DNA of 64,000 bases from Strigamia acuminata. Its lineage: Eukaryota > Arthropoda > Chilopoda > Geophilomorpha > Linotaeniidae. Each line of letters begins with the position of its first letter. Within the stretch, counting starts at the first letter, position 1. Made by a program: the position numbers and the translations under genes. Where the stretch lies: NCBI GenBank assembly GCA_949358305.1, contig OX442317.1:496001-560000 (forward strand). Reading direction: 5' to 3'. The notes under the pieces were generated by a model. It was given only the letters and a program-made list of their open reading frames with translations. It searched no databases and was not told where the DNA came from. Shown here in pieces: positions 23,195-36,180 of this stretch.

Positions 23195-26100
23195 TTACGC
23201 TTGGCGGAACGCTACATTTATTTTCCCTTCGGGTAACTTTTTAATCATCGTCCACGCCTCGATTCGCGACATATTGGACACATCCGTGCCGTTGATGGCG
23301 ATTATTTCGTCCCCAATTTTGAGTAATTCGCATTTATCCGCCGACCCACCTGAGGAAATTGACAACAAACCAAGCAGGTGAATAACTACTATAGTTGATT
23401 TTGATTTTGATTTGATTTACCTAAAAATACTTTCTTTATTGTGAGTGGTTTGTCTCCAGCGGGCGACTCTCTTCCTCCGTCCAGACTGAAGCCCAATCCG
23501 CCTCCATCTTTGACTAATTGCACGCTTAACGAGTCTCTATTATGTTTCTTGAACACCTTGACTGAAAGTGGACAAAGCGAAAAGGTTGGGAATGAAATTG
23601 CTTGTTTTCGAGATCGAGTGTTGAAGAAATTACCTGGTTGGATGATGTTGTCTTTAAGGAGCGGCGATGACTTTTTGATGTCCTCCAGGAGCGTGTTTCT
23701 AGACAGGACCAAGACGCACTCCGGGCGAGGAGCCTATTTCAACAGTGAAAGAAAGAAAAGGTATAAAATTGCACTTGATGGATGGGCAGAGGTGAAAACG
23801 GGTTAAGTTTAGTCAAGGTCTTTTTTTGTGCGCGCTAAAGTGAATGCACCTTAAGCAAATTCAGAGCCTCTTTGTGCGTAATCCCTTTCACGTTTTTTCC
23901 ATTTATGGATATGACTCTGTCGCCTTTTTGTATGCGTCCATCACGGTCAGCCAAACTTCCGTTGATGACTTTATGAACCTGCGAGAAGGAAATAAGGAAA
24001 AAGATAAGAAAAAATACAAATAAAAATCTCTTTCTTTCTTTCTTTTTTTCTTTCTTTCTTTCTTCTTGTGTTTCATTAGTGAAATGTTAAAGATTGGAAT
24101 GCTCAGCGGGGGACTGACAGCTCGGCTTATCAGTTGGCGAGGAAAAAAAGTGAACGTGACCTCTGATAACCACTCGTGAGCCATTGCAATATAATTAAAC
24201 AAAACTGTCATCCAAATTGCCCATTAGGCCATTAACCGTTTCGTCCAGCGAATACAAAACCGAAACGTTGTAACTGAATTATCCGCTTTGCTAAATGCGT
24301 CTCATAAAAACCCGTCATTGAATAAAAGTCAATTTTTGTGGGTCATTGGGTTAATCAACTTATTTTGGCAACAGCTTACCGTAATTTCTTTGGCTTCGTA
24401 ATCCGCTCCTCCGGCTAATGTTATTCCTATATTTCCACCAGCTATTTCCCTATGAAGTACCACAACGAGAATTTCGTGCTGCGGCGTTCCAGACTCTTCC
24501 AGCGACTGATTCGCATCGTCCAACAGTTGTTGAAGCTCCTGCACAACCAATGTAAGTCGATATCTCAAACTATTCAAACCTGCGTGTACTAGTATTGTCT
24601 TACTTGTGGCGAAATCAAACTGGTGGATGAAGCCAAAGATGAGATGGATCCGAACTGATCATGCGCTATCGAGCTCAAAGAATTGACGCTCCCGTAGTGC
24701 GCCGGCGAGAAAACCTCCGACTCGCTCGCTGTCGAGTCTTGCGACGACATTCTCGCGTGATTCTGCTGTTGATGTTGCTGTTGATGTTGATGCGCGCCCT
24801 TGTGCGCAACCGCAACCTTCCCATTAGCAATCAACATTTGCTGATGTTGTTGCTGTTGCTGTTCGAATATTTTCAAAAGATCTCCCACACTCGTGGACGG
24901 GCCCTTGTTGCCGTATCTTTGAGGAGTTGTAGCCTTCGGTGTCTGCCCGTTCTCGACACTAAACGACCGGTCGCGATCTTTGACAGCCCGAACCGGTATT
25001 TGCGAGCTTTGAGAGGTCTGCGTTGGCACGGGACGGAAAGCCGCAACCGGGAGACTTTTCCTTCTAGCTTGAGACGAAGTTGGCAACAATTCCGTCTTCT
25101 TGCTTTCCCATTGCTCCGCCAGCTGGCGGAACGACTTGATGGCGTTCGGTTTCGTCTTGACGTCCACTCGCGACTTGCAGACGATGTCGCTGTGCGATCT
25201 GTAATGGAAAAAAGTGGCCGGCGGTGACGCAACCACGTCCGGTTTTGCTCGCTCACCGTCCGTTTCGTCTTGTTCCGCCTCGTCGGCCCCTCCGCTGCTG
25301 AATTTGGCCCGTTCCAGCACGTTTCTCCTGTTGAGCGCTTCGACGCTGCTCTTTCGCTCCACCTTTTCCTTATTCCCGGTCTCGGTCTCAGCCGCGGCCT
25401 CGGTGTGTGTGTCCGTCTCGGTAATTCGAATAACTACGTACTCTTCCACCATGTCGTCGTCGGTGTGAGACTGCGAAGAGGAAACTCGAAAAGGCGATAC
25501 GGGTGGCGAAAGATTTTGCGAGAAATTTGAGCCCGAAGAACTAATCACGGAATCCTTGTCTTCCGTTTCCGTTTCCGCCGTCGCAGAAGCGGATTCGGGT
25601 TTTGGCCAACTCTCTTGACTAGAAAACCGAGACAGGTCGAAAAGCGTGGACGATAGCGTTGCCGATTTCGGTCGGGAAACGGAAACGGAAACGGTCGGAG
25701 CGTCTTTTTGAAGAATGGACAGAGACTTTCTTTTGAAGGCCGGCGAGTATTTGGGGAAATTGGACGAGGAAACGTCTTTCCAAGGCGGGATGGTCAAACA
25801 CGGAGTCGCGCCGTTGTTCGCTCCGTTTCCGTTTCCGTTGCAATTTGCATTCGAATCGCGTTTTGAATCCAAGTTGCGCGGCAGGGACCCGAACGGCGAT
25901 GCGAGTTTGTTTGAATTTTCGCGCCGGATGCGATCGGTGCTCGTGATTGTTGGCATGGGGATGACGTTGGTGATGTTTTGACCGTGTTTTTCGGGGATGA
26001 CGAGTCCCCTGAGCTTGGAAACTTGCTGTTTGCGAGACTCCAGCAGCGAATACCAGGAGGACGAGTTGGCGAAATTGTCGGAGTAAAAGTTCTGTTTTTC

Positions 26101-29100
26101 GGCTTTCCTCGGCAACGTACTGAACGGTTTCACGTCGTGCGATTCGTTTCTCGTCCTGCTTGTCTGCACGACCACTTTTTCTTCTCGTAAACTCCAACTC
26201 GGGCTCGTTTTCTCCTTAGGCCTAATCGTGAGTTTCGCTTCGTAGGTGCTGACGACTGGCGGCGGATTTTCGGGGCAACATGGCGACAGCTTGTCGGTTT
26301 TGTCCGAGTCGGTTTCCTCTGGATTCGTGTCCTGGAAATCGACGATTGTTTCTGTATTTGACTCCACGAAACTTGGTGGGAATTCGTGTCCGTCCGGGGG
26401 TAGTCGCGAGGGTTTGCAACCCAAATCTTGCGCGAAGTCGATCAATAGTTCGTTTTCTGAAATGGGGAAAACAAAACAATTTTTTTTTTGTCTCAGTTTA
26501 AAGTTCAAAATTTAAAATTTAATCGGAAATATGAAATGATTTGACATTGGCAATTGTGCCAGAAACATGTTAACCTGATTAACCGATAGAAAAAGAAATC
26601 AATTGCGCTGGATAAAATCTTTCACTCCCCAGAGGGAACTAACAGGTTTTTCAAACATTTCTTTTTTCCAAGCCAAAATTATCATATAATTCAAATATTA
26701 TATATTTTTTTTGTTGGAATAATTCAAGTGCGAGTGTAAAGTGCAAGCAACCCTTGTTTCTGGCCGCCATCTTTTGCGGGCAAAATTAGCCTCGTTTTGG
26801 TCGAAACGAAGGGCACGTGTTGATTTCCGGTTGATTTTGATACACGAGTTCGAAAAGTGAATTTTGCACAAAGTTAAATGTTTTTTTTTCAAGCGGAACG
26901 AGCAAATATCAATAAATAAATAAATAAATAGTTGTGTCGTTAATATTTTTATGTTTCGCCATAAAACGAAGGGAAAATGCTTTCAAAAATGGTAAAATAT
27001 TAAGAAAAAGCAAAAAAAAATGGAAAAATTGAAAGTGAACTTACTGGCCATGTTGTTCAACACTGTCACCTGAGGCAGTGGTTTGTCTAGCGATAGAGGA
27101 ACGTCGTCCGCTCGCACCAGCGCTGTTGCTCTTTCGTCATTCGAACGCTCGGTCGAGATTGGCCGAGTGACGTCATTTTCCATCTCCGGCTCGGAGGCTG
27201 AGGCTGAGCCTAAACTAGTCTCTTCACCTTGGGCTGAAAATTAGGAAATAAAAAACAGAAAATGAATAAACTGGTTTTGTCTCTCACTGCGCTTAATTGC
27301 GGCTCATCAATTATTCTCTTTTTTTCTCCATTCACTTAATAATTTCCAAGACCAGAGCGCAGAATAATTATTTTATCCATTTATCTGTTTATTTATTTGT
27401 TTATTTATTAATATTTTCGAGACGAATTCCAAACGCCAACGTAATTTAATCCGATAAATACAATTGGCCTTTTGATGAAGCAAATTGCACTTTGTGTACA
27501 AAGGATTTGAGTGTCTTAACTCGCAGATCAGATCTCATTGAGCTCGCGTTTCTTGTTGACAATAACATTCCATTCCAACTCGCTTCATTAATCAAATAAA
27601 TATTCCTTTTATTTTTATTTTTATTTTTATTTTTATTTTTATTTTTATTTTTATTTTTATTTTTATTTTTATTTTTATTTTTATTTTTATTTTTATTTTT
27701 ATTTTTATTTTTATTCTCGTCGTTACGAAATGGCCGTTTTCAACCGTAAACCGGTTTGAATTTATCGATAAAGGATCGGAATCGGCGCTCGAATGGTTTG
27801 TCCTCAAACTGTTGCGCTCCGCATGACCATATATGTCTACGAAATGGCAACTACAAGACACAGACAAGACAAGACACTAACCTGTTTGCACAGACGGAAG
27901 TGATCGGACTCAACTTTATGGCCACAAATAAATTTATAAATAGAAAAGAAAAAAAAAAGATTTAAAATGTTTCTAACGCGAGTTTATCTATCAGTCAAGT
28001 ATTGATAAGAATGGAATGTTGAGGCGAGTAAAGAGCGAAATAAAAGGTTTAAAGCTGTTGCACCGCGCTCGATTAAAATGCAAATGTGCATTTCTACGCG
28101 GATGAATGGGAGCTGGGAGTACACATCCGGGCATTTAATAGCACGAACAAACGATGCAAACTCAGGAACTCCGCTATTTCACAGACGAGCAAGTTGAAAG
28201 GAAATACGAAAACTCGACTAAAATGTCAGCTGCAAATCGGTCCATCGCATCATGGACAAAGTTTCGCGATAAAAAGGAAATTAAAGTAATCTTTTTGCAG
28301 ATATTGAAACAAAAAATGTACAAAAAGGGAATTTTATTGCTGTACCTTTATGTTTCCGTGAGAGGAGCTAATAGTAATGGACAAAGAAGTAAAGAACGGG
28401 GATTTGAGTTTTCGGGACCCCTCACTGGCTGATTCCATTTCTCACCAGGTGGAGATGAAATGAATATTAAAATTGTTCAAATTCAAAGCAAGTTTTTGAA
28501 AAGTAGGTTTATTATTAATTTTAAGCAGATTACGTAATAAATTGGTGGAGATGTGCGATTGTGTGACACGAGTATGTGGTATAAATTGCAGACTTTAATT
28601 TTATCTGGTAATGGGCATCATCGCGGAGGGAGGGAAGGAGGGAAACAGGTTAACACACCTCGAGTGCGTGATACTCGCTTTTGATTTATGCTAATTGGTT
28701 AAAACTAGTCACGAAGCCAGCGAAAAATTCAAACTCTACTCACCAGATGTCGCTTTATTGGCCAAAACAAAATCCTCCAACCACGACTGCACCGCCAGAA
28801 GTCTTTCACCCGTTGTGGAATGACTGAAAGAAAAATATTATTTTATAAACTCAGAAAACTATTTGACAAAACAAAAACTTACTCCATGTTTGAATTTTGA
28901 TTTTGTGAGCTTATTTTCGTGAATCTGCTGCGCGGCGGCACAGGCGGCGGTTTGTGTCTATTGTTGTCGTCGTTGGCGGTGATGTCGTTGGCGATTTCGT
29001 CGGTGATTTCGTCGGTGATTTCGGTGTTTGGCGTCGGGATCGGGGGCGGAGGCGTGCAAGGTTTTTTCCTGGGCGGCAACTTGAGCCGAGGTTTGGCGAT

Positions 29101-29850
29101 TGCCACATCGTTTTTGAGCAACTTTTCAAATTTATTTCTCTCTTGTAGAACGAATCCTTCCTGTTGTTGAGCCGCGACGACGATCGAGTCCTTGAACCGG
29201 TCGGGCGGTTCAAACTGCACCGCACTCGCATCGCACTCGCGCACGTGATCGATGACGGTCGACACGGAGCTGCCGGTGTCGTCCGACTCGTACTCCATCA
29301 TCAATTGCTCCTCCTCCGCGATCAGGTCCGTGTACACGTCCGCCGCCACGGGCGGGCCCAGGCACGTGACTTGGCGCGACAGTTGCAGGGCGCGCGCGAT
29401 TTGCGGCGAGAGGCGAATTTCCAGCCGTGTCCTCGCGGGCACCGGCGGCACCGGCGCCGCCGAATTATCCAAATTATCCGAATTATCCGAATCATGCAAA
29501 TGGCGTACGAGCATGCCGAGCGCCACCGGAGCGTCCCTGAGCACCGAAACGCAGTCCAATCGCGTCATGGTGTCCACGTCCCGACCCTGGATCTTCAAGA
29601 TCATGTCGCCCTCTTGCAGCGCGCCCCATTTGCAGCGGACCCGCGACGCGGGGCTCTGCTCGGTGATGGACTGGATGAAGAGGCGCTCGATGCAGTCGGA
29701 CACGTGACAGCCGCCGTCGAAGCGCAGTCCCATGCCGAGTCGTTCGCCCGGCAGCCGATAAACCGTCACTAATTCCTCCTTGTCCAACGCGACGACCATA
29801 TTGCTCGAGTTGTTTACATTGGCGAGGCCATCGAGGCCGGCATCCGACAT
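23195..29850 (-). CDS. Big bang/IL16/PDZD2-like three-PDZ scaffold protein
   Basis: Nine coding exons, in transcript order: 29850-28883, 28823-28744, 27233-27045, 26456-24604, 24538-24380, 23978-23850, 23733-23634, 23561-23421, 23349-23195. Frame holds at every junction and gives 1257 residues. PDZ1 is at about 25-118 (GERLGMGLRFDGG), PDZ2 at about 1050-1128 (GGNIGITLAGGADYE, GDRVISINGKNV), and PDZ3 at about 1165-1257 (GGGLGFSLDGGRESPAGDKP, GDEIIAINGTDVSNMSRIEA). PDZ3 matches the last PDZ of IL16/PDZD2 closely; the insect counterpart is big bang (bbg), a cortical and septate-junction-associated scaffold. The middle is a long disordered Ser/Thr/Glu-rich segment with Gln/His runs and Pro-rich stretches (PPPPIPTP, RHKPPPVPPRSRF) that could bind SH3 domains. 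The chosen ATG gives MSDAGLDGLANV. An acceptor-like CCGCAG lies just upstream, so the 5' UTR is probably spliced. The gene is tail to tail with ATR. Confidence 0.88.
27234..28743 (-). other. Long intron of the PDZ scaffold gene
   Basis: An intron of 1.5 kb between coding exons 2 and 3. It contains the hexanucleotide array at 27604-27714. No exon with support was found inside it. Confidence 0.6.
27604..27714. repeat. (TTTTTA)n hexanucleotide microsatellite
   Basis: About 18 nearly perfect tandem copies of a T5A hexamer lie inside an intron of the PDZ scaffold gene. The reverse strand is open as a Lys/Ile repeat, which is an artefact of the repeat and not a protein. Confidence 0.95.
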
Positions 29851-31278
29851 GTTTGGCGCTTCACATTCGCAGCTGCGGAATAATAAAAGCATTTTCAGAC
29901 AACCTTGAAACCTAAAGAGCCGTGGAAGATGGCCGCGGGCCACGAAAGGACCACGAAGCGACCGGCGGTTGTGGAGTTGAGAGTTTTCGCCCCGTGGGAC
30001 AACGCAGCAAACACAATTAAGCCGAGTTAAGGTGAGTTTTGTTCTCCCGCCAGCCCGCCAGTCCGACACCTTGGCCCCGATTTACGATACAAAGTTCAAT
30101 TTGTTTCAGATTTATTCAAATCGTAAATAATGGCGAGGAATGAAGGGAACAAAAAAATGAAGGTTGGGTCAAAACTGATAAAAGCATCATCAACAGGAAG
30201 TGAAGCTGCATTCGCATTCTTGTGTTGTAGTCCAAAATGGTGTTATTAACCCATTTATTTATTATGTAGGATTACGTCTTAGCTCGGTCGAGGTCCCGAT
30301 TGGCTGCATGTTTAACCCACATTATACTCTCTATTAGTTGGCAATTCCTCCATTCCGTTTACTCCATTTATTCGTTTGCATTTTTATTTCTCGTGTTTTT
30401 CTTTCTTTCTTCCGTGCACACGTACTTGTAGTAGTTGCTAGTGGATTTTTAAAAAGGGGAGGTGAATAAATGAGTTCAAGCGAGGAATGTGGTTTGTAAT
30501 GCAGTTGCCCACTCAACCAATGAGCTCAACCCCTCGAGCCCCTCAACAACTGAATAATCCGACCAAAAAATTGAAATCATTTCAGAACGCATTTCTAAAG
30601 CAAATATTCGAATGCAATTTGAAAATCGCTTCGTTTATTTTCAATTTGTTCCGAACTAATTCGCTCAACCTTGAACCCGCTCTTCGGGTACAAATTAAAT
30701 TTAAATTAATTTTTTTTTTAAATTTAAAAATTTGTTATTTACTTATTCGAGGAAGTGATTTCGGTTAATTGTTTGTGTTGTGTGATTTAATTAGTGGGCA
30801 ATTGTGCGTTTTGTTTGCTTACCTGGCTGCTGATGTTTGCTCGTTTTGGTGCAGCGAGAAACAAAGTAAAGGAAGGGTGCAGTAATGTCAGTGCTCAGCG
30901 CTTGTTTTGCTGCGGTAAATGAATATCTGTTGTGTTCTAATGTACGGCGAGAGTAGTTGTCCCGAGGCGGGTACTGTAAACATTGCAGGTCATGTCATTC
31001 GAACAGGAGAGAAGGATTCGCAAAACTCAAAATGCACAATTTTCTTCACTTATGTTTTCATTTTTCTCAAGTTTTTTACAAAAAAAAAAAAAAAAAAATT
31101 TAAATTAAAATTTAAAAAAAATTAAAAATTTTCATAATTGAAACATTAGAAATTGATTTTTTTTTTTAAATAAAAAAAATAATTTGCGAAACTAAACTAC
31201 GGAAATAAAGAAATAAAGAAATAATTTGTATTGTTTTGATTGTTTTTTGAAACTAAAACTTTTAAACTCTGTCGCACG
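29851..31278. other. Region between the PDZ scaffold gene and the METTL25-like fragment
   Basis: Divergent intergenic DNA of about 1.4 kb. It should contain 5' UTR exons and the promoter of the PDZ scaffold gene (GC-richer up to about 30070), followed by AT-rich sequence with long A/T runs (31079-31180). No other gene was recognised. Confidence 0.5.
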
Positions 31279-32099
31279 ATGTCGCGCTCAAACGAAAACA
31301 ACAATGGCGGCTGTGATTTGCTTATTTTGGATAAATATTCGTGTGTGATCAACTCTTTCTTCGTAGTGAGTTCGCGTGTTTTAATCTTATCACCGGTGAA
31401 ATTAAATGTTATCTATTGGAAGGACTTTTTCGTGGGTGATTTGTGGTCCAAAGTGTCATTAAAGAATGTCGACCCATTAACTTTATCAGCTTTTCTAAAT
31501 TCCTCAAAGCCGTTCACGAATGTATTTTAATTTTAATAAAATAAATGTAACGACACTAATCTGCAATTTGTTTTTCTTCAGACCCAGTGAGGCGGTGTGG
31601 CCTCTGTGGTTATTGTCGTTTCGTGCTGCTGCTTTCTCATTGAGTTTACTTCGTACACCCGTCGACGCGATGAATTTAATTCGTAATTACATTCACAAAA
31701 AACAACATGTTGAAAGCAAAAATATCGTAGAATTAGAATTAGAAAAGGATAAAATACTAAACCGGGGCGTGAAATTGAAGAAACAACACGAAATTAGCAA
31801 ATTATCTCGTGTGAGTTGCGAAATTTTTCATGTGAGAAATGTTTCTAAGTTGCGTGTTTTCTTTCATTAGGCAGATCGTAAAAATTGTGTCGACGATTGT
31901 GGAATGCAATCGCGTGATTGACGTGGTATCTGGACAGGGTCATCTTTCGCGAAATCTCGCATTCGAAGGCAGTTTTCGTGTCACTAGTTTCGACGCCAAA
32001 CATTGTCACGTGGCAGCAGCTAAAAAAAACTCGAGCACAAAGTTTCTTAGTCATGAATCCACTTTTTTATCATTTAATTCATATTTGATGTTTTTTTGA
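31279..32099 (+). pseudogene. METTL25/METTL25B-like fragment, probably degraded
   Basis: Family members are SAM-dependent methyltransferase-like proteins of about 500-600 residues. Visible pieces are an N-terminal NVIYWKDFFVGDLWSKV segment (about 31400-31460), AVWPLWLLSFRAAAFSLSL (about 31590-31650), LKKQHEISKLSR (about 31770-31811), and after an intron (acceptor GGCAG at 31871-31874) the SAM motif I region RVIDVVSGQGHLSRNLAF (about 31908-31960). Three signs suggest decay. The first two coding blocks do not join in frame with any good donor. The first motif I glycine is replaced by Val (DVVSGQG instead of D-GSG-G). The frame stops soon after motif I, with no GLHTCGDL-type block downstream. 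A weak trace, THIAKFIPSGVTEDSF, lies at about 32157-32210. It could instead be a fast-evolving or mis-modelled gene. Confidence 0.55.
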
Positions 32100-32599
32100 T
32101 TTTTTTTAGGCTCAAATGTCGATGCGGAAACAAAATAAATCCAATTTCGATTTAAATCACTCATATTGCTAAATTTATTCCGTCCGGCGTTACTGAGGAT
32201 AGTTTCATCCAAGAATAGTTGAAAAAAAATTTTTTTTTTCATATATTTTAATTAATTTGTTGGTTTAGTTACTTCAAATCGAAGGGGAACGTGATGCCGC
32301 GGTTCCGTTTGATTTACTTTTTTTTTTACTATTTTAGAATCGCTCCTCGTCAAATATCATCCGCTGAAGAATCACTCGGGTTTGAAAAGCGTAAAAAACG
32401 CACATGAATCTGTAATTCATCGCCAATTAATCGATAATAACCGGTAATAATTATTGATAATTATATCTTTTAGGTATAGGTATGTATATAGTTGCCATAT
32501 TCCGCTTTTCGACCCAAACTTTCGCCTAGAAATTTCCTTTTAATAGTGCTCAAGAAATAAACTAATAGAAATTGCAATTTTTCTTTTCTGCTTTTTATT

Positions 32600-33333
<734 letters not shown>

Positions 33334-33518
33334 TTGTTTGTGCAATTTCCAGTTCACTTGGGCACGTACCAATCGAGAAGATGAAGCTTTTAGAAATTGC
33401 CGCTTGGGGCACGTGGCGCAAATCGACTAGAAATTCGTAACCGACGATGATACACAAACGGAAGGAGTTGGTTTTCCACTAATTACTCGACGAAAGAGGA
33501 TATTTTAGCTATTGCAGC
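33334..33518. promoter_or_regulatory. Short bidirectional promoter region AK6/PARP16
   Basis: Only 185 bases lie between the AK6 and PARP16 start codons, which point in opposite directions. Both promoters and 5' UTRs must be within this space or overlap the first exons. No TATA box is evident, which fits housekeeping divergent promoters. Confidence 0.6.
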
Positions 33519-34780
33519 ATGTCGGTGACACGAACGAATTCATTGACAGCTGAAAAGGTGCAAAACAATCGCCTCAGTTGCGATTTGTTGTGGAATATTT
33601 TCCTATCGGCGCTCAACAGTTACCGACACGACTCTCTCGTCCGGCCATTTCCGCCCTTTTATGTTGAAGAATCCGGGGAAAAAAACTTCCATCTGTTGGT
33701 ATGATGACACAAAAAACAACACATACACAAAAAGATTAAAAATTAAAATTTTTTGTTTTTTTGACGATCCAGAAAGAAATCGCCAACAGCGTGACCACCT
33801 TGGACTCGTATCCGACGAGCGATTGCGAAAATCTAATCAAATGGGTGATCCACACCAAACACTTTTCGCTCCACCTCCAGACAGAAACCAAAGTAAAAAT
33901 ACAATTTAAACGTTCGAACATCTCAATTAATAAAAAACAAACGTACTAGTTTGCAGAAATCCTGCTGAAAACGGGTCAGGCCGGCAAATCGTGCACCCCG
34001 ACGCATATTTTCGAGCTTATTTACGACAAAACAACGGAAGAAAAATTCCAAAACATGAAGGGAAACCAACCAGTATTGTACGCCTATCACGGCAGCAGGC
34101 TCGAGAATTTCCACTCGATTCTCCACAATGGCTTGCAAAATCACCTCAACAAAGTACATGCAGAAAATGAGCCAAAAATGAGAATTCTAATTTTTATGTA
34201 TCAAACAGAACGCGTTATTCGGTGACGGGACGTACGTGTCGACGGAACTAAGCGTGTGCATGATGTATTCGCCGTCAGCACTGGCCTGGCACTGCAGTTG
34301 TTTGGGTGATAACTTGAGCTGCGTCGCAGTTTGCGAGATCATAGACCATCCCGGGATGAAGTCGCAGATTTTAAGTATATAAAAGTTGAGTGTGTCAATG
34401 TTGAGCGATATTCAATTTTATTTGCTTGAAATGACAGAAGGGGGTTTGGTCAGGCAACAGTTGACATCAACCGGTATTCCGGAAAAATATTACGTCATTC
34501 AAAACGATGAACTCATTCGCATCAAATATTTATTTGTTTTTAGTTCTCGCACTTCGCCAGTCAATTCTCGGTTCGAAACAATCGATTAGGACGAGCTTTC
34601 CAATTAAATTTAATTTTGTACTTTAATTTATTTAGTGTGAATTCGTTGAAAACGTGGTGTCTGCGCCACTTCCTCGCCATCATCATGTTCGTGTACGTGG
34701 CCATTTTGTTATGCGTCGGATTTTGCAACTCGCGATCGTTTAATTCGTTCTACCACAGACACTTTTCGTTTCCGGATTAA
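33519..34780 (+). CDS. PARP16: Protein mono-ADP-ribosyltransferase PARP16, ER tail-anchored
   Basis: ER-membrane mono-ADP-ribosyltransferase of the unfolded-protein response. Six exons: 33519-33698, 33773-33892, 33950-34153, 34209-34374, 34438-34570, 34636-34780. Frame is intact and gives 315 residues (human is 322). It has the N-terminal helical domain (SALNSYRHDSLVRPFP), then the catalytic domain with the NAD-binding YAYHGSRLENFHSILHNGLQ and GDGTYVSTELSVCMMYSP. The His and first Tyr of the H-Y-Y type triad are therefore present. Next come LSCVAVCEIIDHPGMK and the YYVIQNDELIRIKYLFVF strand. The last exon encodes a hydrophobic tail (FLAIIMFVYVAILLCVGF) that serves as the membrane anchor, then a short lumenal end. 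The donor of exon 5 (TCTCG|GTTCGA) is weak. It is divergent to AK6. Confidence 0.95.
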
Positions 34781-36130
34781 GTGAGTGAGATCCTCAATGG
34801 TGGTGAAGCCAAGTGTGAAACGAAACGGCACCCTTCCCTCACCGCCATTCCACTTTTTGACGTCTAAATCATTTCCTGGTCGAATTTGACTATTTAATTT
34901 AATTTCATTTGTATTTTCTTTTTTGGATTAAAAAGAATACATTTGCAAGTGTTGGTGGGAGTGCGCGTTGATTAATTGTCGCGTGGGTTTGGTGGCGCTT
35001 GCATTTGGTTAATTAGAGGCCCCAGGGGGGGAGTCGCTCAGGCTCCATCGTTTTTTCCCCCGTTTTTATGGATGCGCACAAAAACCATTTTAAGATTCCT
35101 TGTGTTTCACTTTGAAAAGAAATGGCGCCTCAGAGACCACGAGCCTCGGGGAAAGAGAAGAAAGGAGAGAGAGAGCGAGAGAGAGAGGTGCAGTGAGTAA
35201 TAAGCATTGCACGTGCACTTACGATCCAATTAGAATCAAGAAGTCACAAAGTTTTTAAATGGACACGGCCAACTTTTTAACAAGCATCGACCCGAGCCTC
35301 ATTTACCATTCGATTTAACATCGCACATTTATTACCGCTGCAAGAAAGGAAATGGAGAAAAAATAAATATAAACAACGGAAGAAAAATAAAAAATGTAAA
35401 TGAGCCGCTTTCTCTACTTTTTCATGCTTATTCAAGACTCGGTCCCAAGGCGCCATCTCACGGCCGCACCGCGAACTCCCATTGGTGCTACTGTTGCTGC
35501 CATTCTTCTTTTTTACCATAATTATTTTTTTTATTTTTTTATTTTTTTTTTATTGCATGCATTTACTTTGTAATCTAGAAATTACTAATTTTTTATTTCC
35601 TTTATTTTTCAATACATTAAAAAAGGAAAGAAAAAAAAGATGCAGAAATTGTTGGAAAAATATTTACACAGAAATACATTTAAACTTTAAACAAACAAGA
35701 AAAGTAATAAAAAAAAATGGAAACATGCAAATTTGTATTCATTAATAGTTAAACTGTTGGCATTGCTCACGCAAAGGGTCCCACGGGAGCAAAATACTCA
35801 GCAAAAAAATGACTTGTTTTTATTGTTTAGCGCCACCCGCGACAGGCGTCAGTTTTAAGTACTTTATCTTGTATCTTATGCTTCATTCTTCGTCTAACCA
35901 CTGTGATGAAGTGGCGTTTCTTACACCTAGGAGCTAGCTTACACATGCTCCTGTTACCAATCCACTTTTATATGTAGTCATGGAAGCATTTCTTGGTCTC
36001 TCGGGGTTCGCACTGCGCAAGCTCCCCAGAGCCAATTACGGACCGATGGTCGGCTCACGGCTCCGCACCGCTCCGCACTGCTCTGCACTGCACTGCACTG
36101 CACTGCTCAGCAGCAGCCCTGAGTGGGCAA

Positions 36131-36180
36131 GGGGATGGGGGTGGGGTGGGGATAGGGGTGGGGACGGGGCATGGGGAGGG
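36131..36180 (+). other. G-quadruplex-capable G-tract block
   Basis: At least seven runs of three or more G separated by 1-4 bases lie within 50 bases on the plus strand, well beyond the minimal four-run rule for quadruplex formation. Confidence 0.6.

Noticed and set aside
24661-26515. Plus-strand open frames opposite the large exon of the PDZ scaffold gene
   Set aside because: They are antisense shadows of a real minus-strand coding exon whose frame continues through spliced PDZ exons.
27592-27867. Lys-Ile repeat protein on the minus strand
   Set aside because: It is the translation of a TTTTTA microsatellite in an intron.
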